From: Heligmosomoides polygyrus polygyrus
Taxonomy: Eukaryota > Nematoda > Chromadorea > Rhabditida > Heligmosomidae
Direction: 5' to 3'
Assembly: GCA_947396885.1 (NCBI GenBank)
Contig: OX377202.1
Location: 76,542,643 to 76,606,642 of the forward strand
DNA length: 64,000 bases
Part shown: positions 35,601 to 44,528 of the stretch, piece by piece
How the letters are laid out: each line of letters begins with the position of its first letter
How positions within the stretch are numbered: position 1 is the first letter of the stretch
Program-made: the position numbers and the translations under genes
Notes under the pieces: generated by a model
What the model was told of the DNA's origin: nothing
The model's input: the letters and a program-made list of their open reading frames with translations, nothing else
Databases searched by the model: none

Positions 35601-38298
35601 TTCTCTAAGGAAGCGGAAACGCTAGAGTGGAGCTAGCGCTTGGTGGGGTAAATCGCATATCTAATATTTGCACCACGTTCAGGCCTCTGAGGAAGACGGA
35701 AGCGTCGAAACGTTAGGCCTGGCAATAAAGGTTCACCATAACAACCTCGAACGGCACAAAGTAAAACACTAACAAATATCAAAGACTATTTCTTTGCTTA
35801 CCTTCCAACGGTCTCTCCGTTAACAAAATCTGTTAAAGCGTACCAACTTCGATAGTTCTCAAAAGGATACGGTCCCAAAGTGGAGTCAATATTCTTCAAA
35901 TTCATTCTTATCCTGTTTACCTGGAACGATTGAGTGCTACTAGTATGGTATGACCATGTCATTCAGCTAAACGAAGTCCACTCACCTCCTCATCTGGTAA
36001 AACCTCGTCTGAGAATGTTTCCTTCGCCTTATCCCATTTCTTCGCTACTATCTCCTCCGATTTAAAGTCATGGAAAAACCCTAAAAATGCCAACAATTTT
36101 GACAAATGGTGGCCACTTCTAGGAGTAATCTCAGCAGGGAGAGAGTGAAAGGATTTCTGGCTCCTCAATCCTGTTCGCTCAATTCGAACGAACAGTAGCT
36201 AGCTGCAGCACGCGGGTCTGGATACTCAGAAAATGAATTGTGACGGGCGGAAGGGCGAGCATAGTCGACTCTATTACGAAAAATAAAGAAAGCCATCCTT
36301 GCGAGAAAACGCAACTGTCAAAAAGATGCATCAGCTCTAGCCCACACCTTTCCACAAACAATGCCATGACGATGAGAAAGAGAAATACTTCATCGAGTGA
36401 CCTACCGATCCTAGGTGCTCCTTTCACGCTGCAGTAGACAAAATGAACGCCGGCCGGTATCATCTTCAGCCCCATGAACTTAGGCCCAACGGTCCACGAC
36501 TTGTAGTCGATTCCGAACTCATGTCCTTCTGGGAAGTCCTTCAGAATCTGAAACGGAAGAGATCACTTCCTTAAACGCATTTAAAATGTGTACTGTATGT
36601 TCTGCGGTGACAGCTGTGTTAACACATATTGTGTTTAAGATACACTTCTTCGGCGAAACTATCAAATGGTAGTGGATCGTCATAGCATAGACGTTTTAGC
36701 AGCGCTAAGAACAAGTCGAAGTGTAGGAATTGTGACCTGCGTAATCTTTCACACCTTAGCTCCTGTAAGCATGAAACTCATGCTAGCTCCATCGGCAGGA
36801 TATTCTAGGACATCAGTCGACCAGTGGGGATTGAGCCTGCACGGTTTTCTCCTAGCGTTAGTGAGGTGCATTTGACCCAGGTCAGGATCACTAGACGGCA
36901 TGGGAATCATGCTCCGCTACGTCGTAAACTAACCCGCAAACGTGTTATTACAGCTCAGGAGATGATAAGGTGATCGAGATGCTGCGCAATAAACCATGCG
37001 CTTAAGACTTCGCAGCAAAACCTGCCTTCGTGATGTCCTCGAACTTCTTCTCGTTGGAGGGATTGGAAATTATGGTAAGGAATCACTCTCAAAAACAACT
37101 TCGCAACACAGTTCAACCAACAACCGATCGCGTTCAACTAGCAAGGGTTCTTCTGATCTTTACCGCTATGCAATGGATGTCTAATAGTTATCGAGCGCCT
37201 TCTAGAATATGGTACAACTCTTAATTGTCCCTCACGGTGTTGTATTTTCCCAACTCTTTGTCGTGGTGCTCGTACAAGGAGAGGTGGCTTTCAAACGCCG
37301 ATGAATTATTCCATGACTTGGCCACCGGCAGTGCGGGAAAGCCACTTCCCCTTAGGTGTAGACATTTCCGATACAGAGCTTACGGTGGGATTGAATATTT
37401 CGTTTTGGTAGTGATGACCCACTCATCGTTTTCTTAGAGTAGTCCACCCACACGCTAGGATTCAAGTAATTAACAGCAGCAAGAACTCTATAACAACGTA
37501 AAAAATAATAGTATTATTAAATAAAAATAGGTAGTAAGAAAAGACAGAAAAGGCAAGAAAACGTCATCGTCACAATAGTGTCCCTCAACCCGTATTGCAC
37601 TCTTGGCAAGGCTCTTAATTTAGCTGTTTTACACCACCTTGAGGTATAGTCGTGGATCGGAACTGTACACGCTATGTTAAGGAGAGCCTACCAGATGACT
37701 TTCGATAAGAAGTCTGTTCTCTATTGTAAAACAAAGAGTACCTTAGAACGACGTTTATTAAGAGTGGTGCTATTCGTATCCCCCACCGAAGAGGTGGTCC
37801 GTTAGAGATACTAAAATAGAAGTAGCGTTCAACTAAACGTTCACAGCATGTTGAGCTCTCCAGCAATTTCAGCAAATTTTTGGGATCTCCAAAGGAAAAC
37901 TAAAGGAAACGACGTCATCGTAAATAAAACCAAAACAGCTAACTATGCTTTCCCAGTACGGCAAAACTATTTCGAGATAATGTGACTCCGAGAGCCTTTC
38001 GTGTCGCCTGTAGACTTGTGGAGAGCTACAGACCCTTGCGTGAAGTCTGCAGTCAACACTCCACACATCCAAAAAAGCCCACACAGAGTGGAAAACGCTC
38101 GGTTACCTTCTGAACACCCTACTTGCTAGTCCTATCGACATGACCCCAATCGAAAGTTGACGAATTAGTTGAATAATCTGAACGCAAAAGGAAGACACTA
38201 TACCGTACCACGAATGCTCCTGTAGAATACATGTAGTTGACGACTTCGGCAGGTAGTTCGGCACCATGCTTCAGCGTATGCAAAATGTGAAATGCCAT
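32601..38298 (-). CDS. AAR2: AAR2 splicing factor, 10 exons, 357 aa, complete
   Basis: AAR2 escorts the core splicing protein Prp8 during U5 snRNP assembly in the cytoplasm (family knowledge). Exons on the - strand: 38298-38209, 36547-36406, 36080-35986, 35920-35802, 35353-35307, 35199-35054, 33339-33211, 33068-32967, 32894-32786, 32695-32601 (stop TGA). They sum to 1074 nt with all phases matching. Diagnostic blocks: GHEFGIDYKSWTVGPKF, GLKMIPAGVHFVY, LGPYPFENYRSWYALTDFV, EIQFAFACFLIGQ, FEGFEQWKRLI, CPTDFFVDIVSRDNFLTTTL and the ending YLTKEFKWDF, in the same order as in human AAR2 (about 384 aa). The donor of exon 5 (A/gtatgg) is chosen by phase and is the least certain boundary. Introns 1 and 6 are 1.7 kb, and intron 4 carries a transposon arm. 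It looks functional. Confidence 0.92.
35680..35765. repeat. single arm of an inverted-repeat element
   Basis: Resembles the right arm at 18876-18962 (common words 'gaagac', 'cgtcgaaac', 'agg..ctg', 'aacctcg'). No partner arm was found nearby. It lies in intron 4 of AAR2. Confidence 0.45.
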
Positions 38299-38310
38299 GG
38301 AACTGAAACG
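38296..38310 (-). promoter_or_regulatory. candidate SL trans-splice acceptor of AAR2
   Basis: On the - strand the start codon is preceded by GTTTCAG then four bases (TTCC). TTTCAG is the nematode consensus 3' splice site. With the complete N-terminal block directly after it, a trans-spliced 5' end with a 4-nt UTR is the simplest model. Confidence 0.5.
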
Positions 38311-38498
38311 AATGCTTCTTGACAGTGGCTATAAGACAAGAGGAGAGACCATAAGACAATACGGACACAGAGAGACACATAATACTTCTTCCTGCGGACG
38401 TTTGATGCAAAGAATGGGAATCTAGAACCACATCACCACTTGGTTCAGTACGTTTTGAGGAACAGATGGACCCATATCTCTATGGAGCGAAGCAGGTA

Positions 38499-38665
38499 CT
38501 AAGCGGGCTCGTGCCCGCTGTACACCGGCAAGGTATATTAAAACGGGCAAGTTAGATCAGCCACACCCCGGAGTTCCTTTCCTTGTTCTGAGAGCACAGA
38601 AACCGTACTTAATTGAGTGTCCCACGATCATGGTCTCATAGTGGAGCGGGCACCAGCCCGCTTAG
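38499..38665. mobile_element. small inverted-repeat element (167 bp, TA flanks)
   Basis: Ends CTAAGCGGGCTCGTGCCCGC and its inverted partner GCGGGCACCAGCCCGCTTAG, flanked by TA on both sides. Each end is itself a hairpin (GCGGGC/GCCCGC). The middle shares CACACCCCGGAGTTCC with the MITE at 40523-41280, and the related CCCGGAGTTCC with the hAT-like arm near 22740. Confidence 0.6.
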
Positions 38666-39732
38666 TATCGCGGAACAATAGGAAATTTTTCAGCGTTCAG
38701 AAGGATAGAAAAGAACGACATGGAAACAGCGAAACCAGTCCAACGTTTTCAGGCTACGTTCCATCAAAGAATATTTCTATGGATTTCCAACTGATATAAA
38801 GTCCTCGTCCTCTACCAGGAACATATTTCTTCAAAGCGTGTTGACGTACAAAAAAGGAAAGTAACGTGAGGAAAATTAAACTTCTCTGCTTCAGAAGTGC
38901 GCCTGAAAGCATACGTAGGAAAAAGAGCGAGATAAACCACTTCTAGTGTGGCTACAAGCGCCAAATCTGTTAAATCTTGTCTGCAAGAGAACACACATGA
39001 GTTCGAAAGAGGAGAGGAGGAGAAAATCACCTAAAAGTTCTTCCGCAGAGGATGCACTGGTCAGAAGTGAGTATATGTCACATAGCTAGTTCTAATGACG
39101 AAGCGGAACCACCCTACACTTACGAAGAACACCAGGATCTCGTCCACCTACCGCCGCACCTGTATCAAAATTGGCCACCCCTAGAGCTCCTTGCCTTGCT
39201 CATTGTACGGAATCCAACCGAAAGCATCCCTTCTACGCGCCCGAAGAAGAGCGCGGACGCGGTCTGGTGCCGGCATCTCCTCTGGATTCCATCACAGTCA
39301 AGGTCCATCAAGAGATCAAGGTACCGGTATTCCTTCCACCCCCACCAAAGGAAGGTTGGCGCAATGTGGCTCGGGGGGGGGGGGGGTCACCTCCAAACAG
39401 ATTCGCCGGCCTTCCTTCCGAAGTTATTCGGTGTCCCTCTATCGAGAATGAACCTAGCAACATATGTAACGTCTAGCAAACACAGATTCGAGAGAATAAA
39501 CGATAACGAACGACGCACTCGCTGACGAGCTTGAACAGGGCGGATGTCGACGCGCCGCTGCGCGCTCCTATCGATCTGGCGAGTCAAAGCGGCAGTCGAT
39601 GCGGCGACACACTCTAGCCCGGTGCCTTATCGAGCTTTTTTCTTTATTCTCTTTTTTAGTCGTTTTTTAGCCAACTTTCTCTGTCGTCGGTGCAATTCTA
39701 GTTGGAGGGGACGCACCTTATCGGTACCATGA
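38666..39732. other. intergenic between AAR2 and the BEL-like element
   Basis: Overlapping open frames at 39052-39525 (for example AEPPYTYEEHQDLVHLPPHL) could include an exon, but I find no family match and no convincing splice frame. A 14-G tract at 39373-39386 lies inside them. Left unassigned. Confidence 0.3.
39373..39386. repeat. poly-G tract (14 G)
   Basis: Run of 14 guanines about 350 bp from the 3' end of the BEL-like element. Confidence 0.9.
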
Positions 39733-39737
39733 TAAGG

Positions 39738-40034
39738 TGTTATGGGCGGTTGAGACGTGAGGATTGCTTCTTCCTCTTTCACCGTTATGGGTGGTTCAGT
39801 GGGTTGCGGAAATATACAAGGATAACAGGAGAGTGGATGAATAGGCTTTATTTGAGGAACGTCGCTCCTCTAAGCGTACAGGTGAACGTCTCATAAAGGA
39901 GGACACGTAGGTCCAAAGCGAGTGGTATCAGCACATAGGCAACACCGCCGACTATCGCATACAAGCGGGTACGGTGCCAGTTGCCCGCCTTCTCGACCTC
40001 CCGACGGATCTGAGGATCGCCGTAGACGGTGATA
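39738..40034 (-). repeat. 3' LTR of the BEL-like element
   Basis: 297 bp. It differs from the 5' LTR by three substitutions near its TGTTATGGGCGG end, each G here versus A in the other copy on the + strand. Confidence 0.85.
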
Positions 40035-40522
40035 CTCCCGGCGAGGGCAAGGGGAAGCTATATATTTCAACAGAATAAAATCTACTGTCGCTGAAGATAG
40101 CGAGCGACCGCCTTACCGATGGACCCGAGGATCACCATAGACGGTGATACTCCCGACGACGGCAAGGCAAGTGCTACATCTTTCTATAGAATAATATATC
40201 TGTAGAATAAAATCTACTGTCGTTGGCGATGACGACCGAGTAGGGCGACAGCTTGAATGAGGAGACTGCTCGTTGTTCGTGTATTGGATGGAGTGAAGTA
40301 GATGCTGTGGACTGCTTGTTGAACTTGAAGACTACTACGACATGAAGGAGACTGCTCGTTGATTCCTTGTAGACTGGAAGGGCGTGAAGAAAGGCTGTTC
40401 GTTGAAACTTGTTGACTGCTGGCGTTGACGATGTAGAGGGAAGATGGCTGGACGGCTTTTGTAGATTTGGGTAGAAGGAATTGATTACGGCGAGTGCTAG
40501 ACCTGCACCATATACGACGTGG

Positions 40523-41280
40523 GGTACTATTGTACTTTTGGTACCCCACTTAATCTTGTTCAAAATAGGTCTACTAGGGGTAACCTGCCATGGGAAGAAC
40601 GAATATCATAGTCGTTTATTGCGGAAATGTCTTGTAAGCCCGTTATATTAAGTTGGAATCGCCCAAGGCCTTGCGAAATAGCGCGCGCTGGTAAGAGACG
40701 CAGAGACTCCGCCCCTACCAGCACGCTTTCGCGGACGTCTCCGAGGGGGGGGGGGTTACCATAGTATGCCGTGGCGCGCAGGCGTAGCGACTAGGTACTC
40801 GCAGCGAATTAAATGCTGTCTTATCTCCTCGTCTCGATTACAGATTCGGTCTTATTTTCTTCCGAATAGGGCAAGAGAGGGACCTCTAGGATGAAGGCAA
40901 TTTCAACACGGGTGTCCTAGTGGGCCCACACCCCGGAGTCCCTTCCCCTGTCTAATTATGTGCTCTCCTCCGCGTGAGCGAAAGAGAGCACACAACAGAG
41001 CTTTCAAGCCTTTTCGAGATTTCAAGGCTTATGCCCTGGCTAACCTCTGCTGCAGGCTAGGGGCGGCGAAATAGTGCGCATCGTTAGGAGGCGGAGTCTC
41101 TGCGTCTCTTATCAGCGCGCACTATTTCGCAAGGCCTTAGGCAATTAGGGCTTAATATGACGGGCTTATAAGGCATTTCCGCAAAAAACGACTATGATAT
41201 TCGTTATTCCCATGGCAGACTACCCCTAGTAGACCTATTTTGAACAAGATTAAGTGGGGTACCAAAAGTACAATAGTACC
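40523..41280. mobile_element. 758-bp MITE with ~210-bp inverted repeats, 8-bp duplication
   Basis: Ends GGTACTATTGTACTTTTGG and its inverted copy, with the identical 8-mer CGACGTGG at 40515-40522 and 41281-41288. The arms are about 90% identical over ~210 bp. An 11-G tract lies at 40745-40755. The core carries CACACCCCGGAGTCCC. No transposase is encoded. An 8-bp duplication fits hAT or, given the GG ends, Merlin; undecided. It inserted into the BEL-like element downstream of gag. Confidence 0.85.
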
Positions 41281-41503
41281 CGACGTGGTAATCGTTCATT
41301 AAATAGCTGTAATTAAATAGCTGTGATTGGGACCCAGGCTTCCACGTCTTGCTGTGATCTTTCCTTTTATGAAAGTCGTAGCTGAAACGTACGAATGCAT
41401 AACGGTTTCCTTCATTTGGGGAACAATCCGTCTTTAGGCCTTTGAATTTTTTGAGACAAGGTGAACAAACATTTCTAAATTTGCACCCCTCTCTGAAGTC
41501 CCC

Positions 41504-42751
41504 TTAGCAGATTACCCGCTCTGGCATCCTTTTACAGACCATGGACCCATGGCTGCCCTTCTGAAAAAAATGGCAAACTCTGCCAGACCTCCTCCTTTGA
41601 TTGACATGATTACGGTGAGACGCATGGGTTCTACATGTCTGCTGGTGGCCGTGTCTGTTGTCGCCGCGGCCGTTGTACGCAGCCCCTATTTTAGGGTGGG
41701 CCAACAGATCCTCTACAGTCTGTCTGTCTTGTGACTTGCCTGCTGACTGCAAAGGTTTTACGACTCCTCGTACTAGTCCATCCGGCGTTGTCTCTTCACG
41801 CATAAGGTAGAGAATATGATATACGTTGTGTTCCGAAACGATTGTCTGGTTACAGAGTCCACGAATTGTATACGAAACTGGGATACAACTGCTAACATAA
41901 GTTCTAGCCGGTTTCCTATTAGAGATTTCTTCGGCGACTACTTGCAATGCACCCGGTCTATAATCGCAGTTTGTGCTTTTTAGACATTTAGCTATACACG
42001 TATGGTATAGAGGTGATATTCTACCATTTTCCTTGGAGAATTTTGCTCTATTTCTGAGGTTTTTCCTTGGTGGAGTGGTTCTTCTGATGGAATTAAGATC
42101 ATCAACTTGATGAATAAGGAGCTCAGACACTGGTCGTTTTTTGACTCCTTTTATTTTGTGCACGCCGGCTAGTGAAGTGCGAGGATGCATTTTAGATTGG
42201 TGAACCCCTTGAAGTGCTTGATTTCGTTCAAGGTTTTGTACTCCTAGTATGCAGTTTTCAGTAACTTGGTCAGAAGCGCATTGCTCGACCTGAAGTTTCT
42301 GTTCTATTTTCGCAGTAGTACTACTTCCAGCGAATTTGTATGAAATATAGCCAAGTTTAAGACCAATCCACTCGTTGGCGCACCTGCATTCAGCTACTTT
42401 TGTCATTAGCTTATAAATGAGGTTACTGGCGTCATTAAGGTTTTTTTGTGGATGAGAGTCCTCCACAATTCGGTCAAATTCAACTACCATGTCCTTTTTC
42501 TCCGACTTGGTTTTGCAATTTCTATACTCTTCCTTAATTTCTTCGTATGACTTTTGGAGAGATTCTCTTCTTTCTCGCAGCTGCTTTAGGGCACATTTTA
42601 GAAGCGTTATCCTAGCTCGGGATTTCCTGTAGTTCTCTTCATCTACAGTGGCGTAGTCCACGTCAACCATATATTCTTGGAAGCGCATGACTAAATTTTT
42701 TAGAGTTACGGATCTACTCAGTATCTCTATCTTTTGAAATCGAAGTGCCAT
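41504..42751 (-). CDS. gag-like ORF of the BEL/Pao-like element, 415 aa
   Basis: A single uninterrupted frame starting MALRFQKIEI. Residues ~40-110 are charged and heptad-like (ALKQLRERRESLQKSYEEIK), consistent with a coiled coil. The C-terminus has CHFFQKGSHGSMVC, which resembles a CCHC zinc knuckle in which the second Cys is Phe. Such proteins form the retrotransposon particle and bind its RNA. The frame ends 223 bp before the MITE duplication. No pol follows. Identification as gag rests on position, charge pattern and the knuckle-like motif. Confidence 0.6.
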   Translation of the reverse strand: MALRFQKIEILSRSVTLKNLVMRFQEYMVDVDYATVDEENYRKSRARITLLKCALKQLRERRESLQKSYEEIKEEYRNCKTKSEKKDMVVEFDRIVEDSHPQKNLNDASNLIYKLMTKVAECRCANEWIGLKLGYISYKFAGSSTTAKIEQKLQVEQCASDQVTENCILGVQNLERNQALQGVHQSKMHPRTSLAGVHKIKGVKKRPVSELLIHQVDDLNSIRRTTPPRKNLRNRAKFSKENGRISPLYHTCIAKCLKSTNCDYRPGALQVVAEEISNRKPARTYVSSCIPVSYTIRGLCNQTIVSEHNVYHILYLMREETTPDGLVRGVVKPLQSAGKSQDRQTVEDLLAHPKIGAAYNGRGDNRHGHQQTCRTHASHRNHVNQRRRSGRVCHFFQKGSHGSMVCKRMPERVIC

Positions 42752-42834
42752 TATTTATACTTAGCTACTTCTGTTTTTTCTCACTAATTTGTGAAATGGT
42801 TCCTTTTTATTGGAAACCTTTATTCTGACTAGCA

Positions 42835-43023
42835 GAAAATTCGCTCCAAGTACGTTTGACGTTCGGGAGACTTTGTTTCTGGCTCGCAGATGGTTGCTCC
42901 AGGTACAGAGTACGGGAGACTTTGGTATCTGACTCGCAGAAGGTTGCTCCAGGTACAGAGTACGGGAGACTTTGTTATCTGACTCGCAGAAGATTTGCTC
43001 CAGGTACAGAGTACGGGAGACTT
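42835..43023 (-). repeat. 50-bp tandem repeat in the BEL-like leader
   Basis: Nearly four units of about 50 bp, each containing TTGCTCCAGGTACAGAGTAC and GGGAGACTTTG, lie between the primer site and gag. Leader repeats are common in LTR elements and can hold packaging or transcription signals; none is shown here. Confidence 0.8.
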
Positions 43024-43141
43024 GCCCAGTTAAGGGATTTGCGGTCTTGAATTCGACCGACTTTAAGCTCAGATGAAGCTTTGTCTCTTCTCCAGGGATC
43101 AAAGATGTCACTCCTTGACGCGGGAGTAGGTTGGCTTATTA

Positions 43142-43157
43142 GGCCGATGCACCAAAA
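43142..43157 (-). promoter_or_regulatory. primer-binding site, tRNA-Gly type
   Basis: On the - strand, TGGTGCATCGGCC follows the LTR after a 3-base spacer (TTT). It is complementary to the 3' end of nematode tRNA-Gly (GGCCGATGCA plus CCA). The miniature element at 31344-32192 has the same sequence. Confidence 0.7.
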
Positions 43158-43454
43158 TGTTATGGGCGGTTGAGACGTAAGGATTACTTCTTCCTCTTTC
43201 ACCGTTATGGGTGGTTCAGTGGGTTGCGGAAATATACAAGGATAACAGAAGAGTGGATGAATAGGCTTTATTTGAGGAACGTCGCTCCTCTAAGCGTACA
43301 GGTGAACGTCTCATAAAGGAGGACACGTAGGTCCAAAGCGAGTGGTATCAGCACATAGGCAACACCGCCGACTATCGCATACAAGCGGGTACGGTGCCAG
43401 TTGCCCGCCTTCTCGACCTCCCGACGGATCTGAGGATCGCCGTAGACGGTGATA
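43158..43454 (-). repeat. 5' LTR of the BEL-like element
   Basis: 297 bp. It would carry the promoter for the element on the - strand. Ends are TATCACC...ATAACA on the coding strand, so only the 3' end has the usual CA. Confidence 0.85.
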
Positions 43455-43482
43455 TAAGGTGCGGTACCATGATAAGGTACTT

Positions 43483-43494
43483 CCCCCCCCCCCC
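43483..43494. repeat. poly-C tract (12 C)
   Basis: Run of 12 cytosines starting 24 bp outside the BEL-like element's right target duplication. Confidence 0.9.
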
Positions 43495-44394
43495 AATTAG
43501 AATGCAGGTCACCGACGCATGACAGAAGAGCAGGTTAGTATTTTTTTATTGTTCTGTTGCTCCTCTGCATTCAGCATAGGTTTTTTTTTCACGTTATATA
43601 CATATTTGAATATGTTTGGAGGTGACCCCCCCTGAGCCATATTGCGCCGGAAGGTTTCGACCACCACAACATTCCGATCAACCAGACTCTTCAGCTATCA
43701 TGTCTTGGTGTTAGGTGTCCCCTTAGCGCATGGACTTCTTAATTCGCATATTTGCCTGCTGACATACTTGCGCTAGAAATAGAGAAGCCATTTCAAGACC
43801 AACTTCCCTCACCAAGACGCTGAGAACTGTAGGATGTAAGCTAGCTCGAAACGAGAAGAATACGTCGACAAACAACAGTAATAACATAGTAACATAATAA
43901 CACGATGTCGTTCTGCAATTGCGGGCAAGGTCAAGCCGGAACGGCGACGGCGGCCGTTGTTTTGAACGGCGTTTGACAGTGCGAAGCATCGTGCCGGGTG
44001 GTGCTGTTTCGTCGTGCGACTATTGCGAACGGAAACTACAGATGTGCAGCCCACATGCGGTAGAAGCCCAATCGCTGTCTGGGCGGTCTACCCGCAGTCT
44101 ACTTTATACGACCAAGGGGCGCTTGGTATTTCCGAACTGTGGTCCGTTCTCGGGCAGCTCTTGTTTCCCCTTCGCAGAAAAGATGGCCAGTTTAGTTGTA
44201 GGTGAGAACTACATGGTCGAGCTCCCTTGAACTGGTTCTGTCCTTTTGCGCAGGTATTGCTCTCGGGTTTATTTCATGGTCCTGCTCTGGGTCTCCTCTC
44301 CTCTTCGCATCGTTTAACTCCGATTATCGTTGTTCCGTGGGTCCCACGTGTTCGCTTTCATATAGTGCGTCAGGTCTGCTGCCGCAGCCGGTAA
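43495..44394. other. intergenic, no gene recognised
   Basis: Open frames on both strands around 43720-44230 show no conserved motif or splice context. Nothing assigned. Confidence 0.35.
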
Positions 44395-44528
44395 GGCCCC
44401 GTATATACTTCCGACGCCGAGCGACGCGACGACATGCAAAGTGGCCAAATTGATCGATCGCGTAGCTCAATCAATATGGTCACTATACGTGGCGTCGCGT
44501 CACTCGGCGTCGAAGTATAAACGGGGCC
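44395..44528. mobile_element. Harbinger/Tourist-like MITE (134 bp)
   Basis: Inverted ends GGCCCCGTATATACTTC and GAAGTATAAACGGGGCC, flanked by TAA at 44392-44394 and 44529-44531. The inverted repeat runs almost to the centre. A TAA duplication and GG ends fit PIF/Harbinger non-autonomous elements. Confidence 0.75.

Larger units (their letters stand above)
39738..43454 (-). mobile_element. BEL/Pao-like LTR retrotransposon, gag only, young
   Basis: Two 297-bp LTRs (39738-40034 and 43158-43454) are flanked by the same 5-mer TAAGG at 39733-39737 and 43455-43459. The primer site next to the right LTR (TGGTGCATCGGCC on the - strand) fits tRNA-Gly, so transcription is leftward. The inner part holds a gag-like ORF but no protease, RT, RNase H or integrase, and includes a 758-bp MITE. 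The LTRs differ at only three sites. It must depend on an autonomous relative for reverse transcription (inference). BEL/Pao is preferred from the 5-bp duplication and gag style; another LTR family is possible. Confidence 0.75.

Noticed and set aside
36660..36700. A - strand stretch resembling an acidic AAR2 N-terminal exon
   Set aside because: It ends in a stop without a donor; the exon at 38298-38209 fits the family start and phase better.
39052..39525. A possible proline-rich exon set
   Set aside because: Several overlapping frames are open at once, a G tract interrupts them, and no splice frame or family match supports any.
42835..43023. Regular ~50-bp repeats that could suggest a CRISPR array
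   Set aside because: Units are contiguous with no unique spacers, lie in an LTR-element leader, and the genome is eukaryotic.
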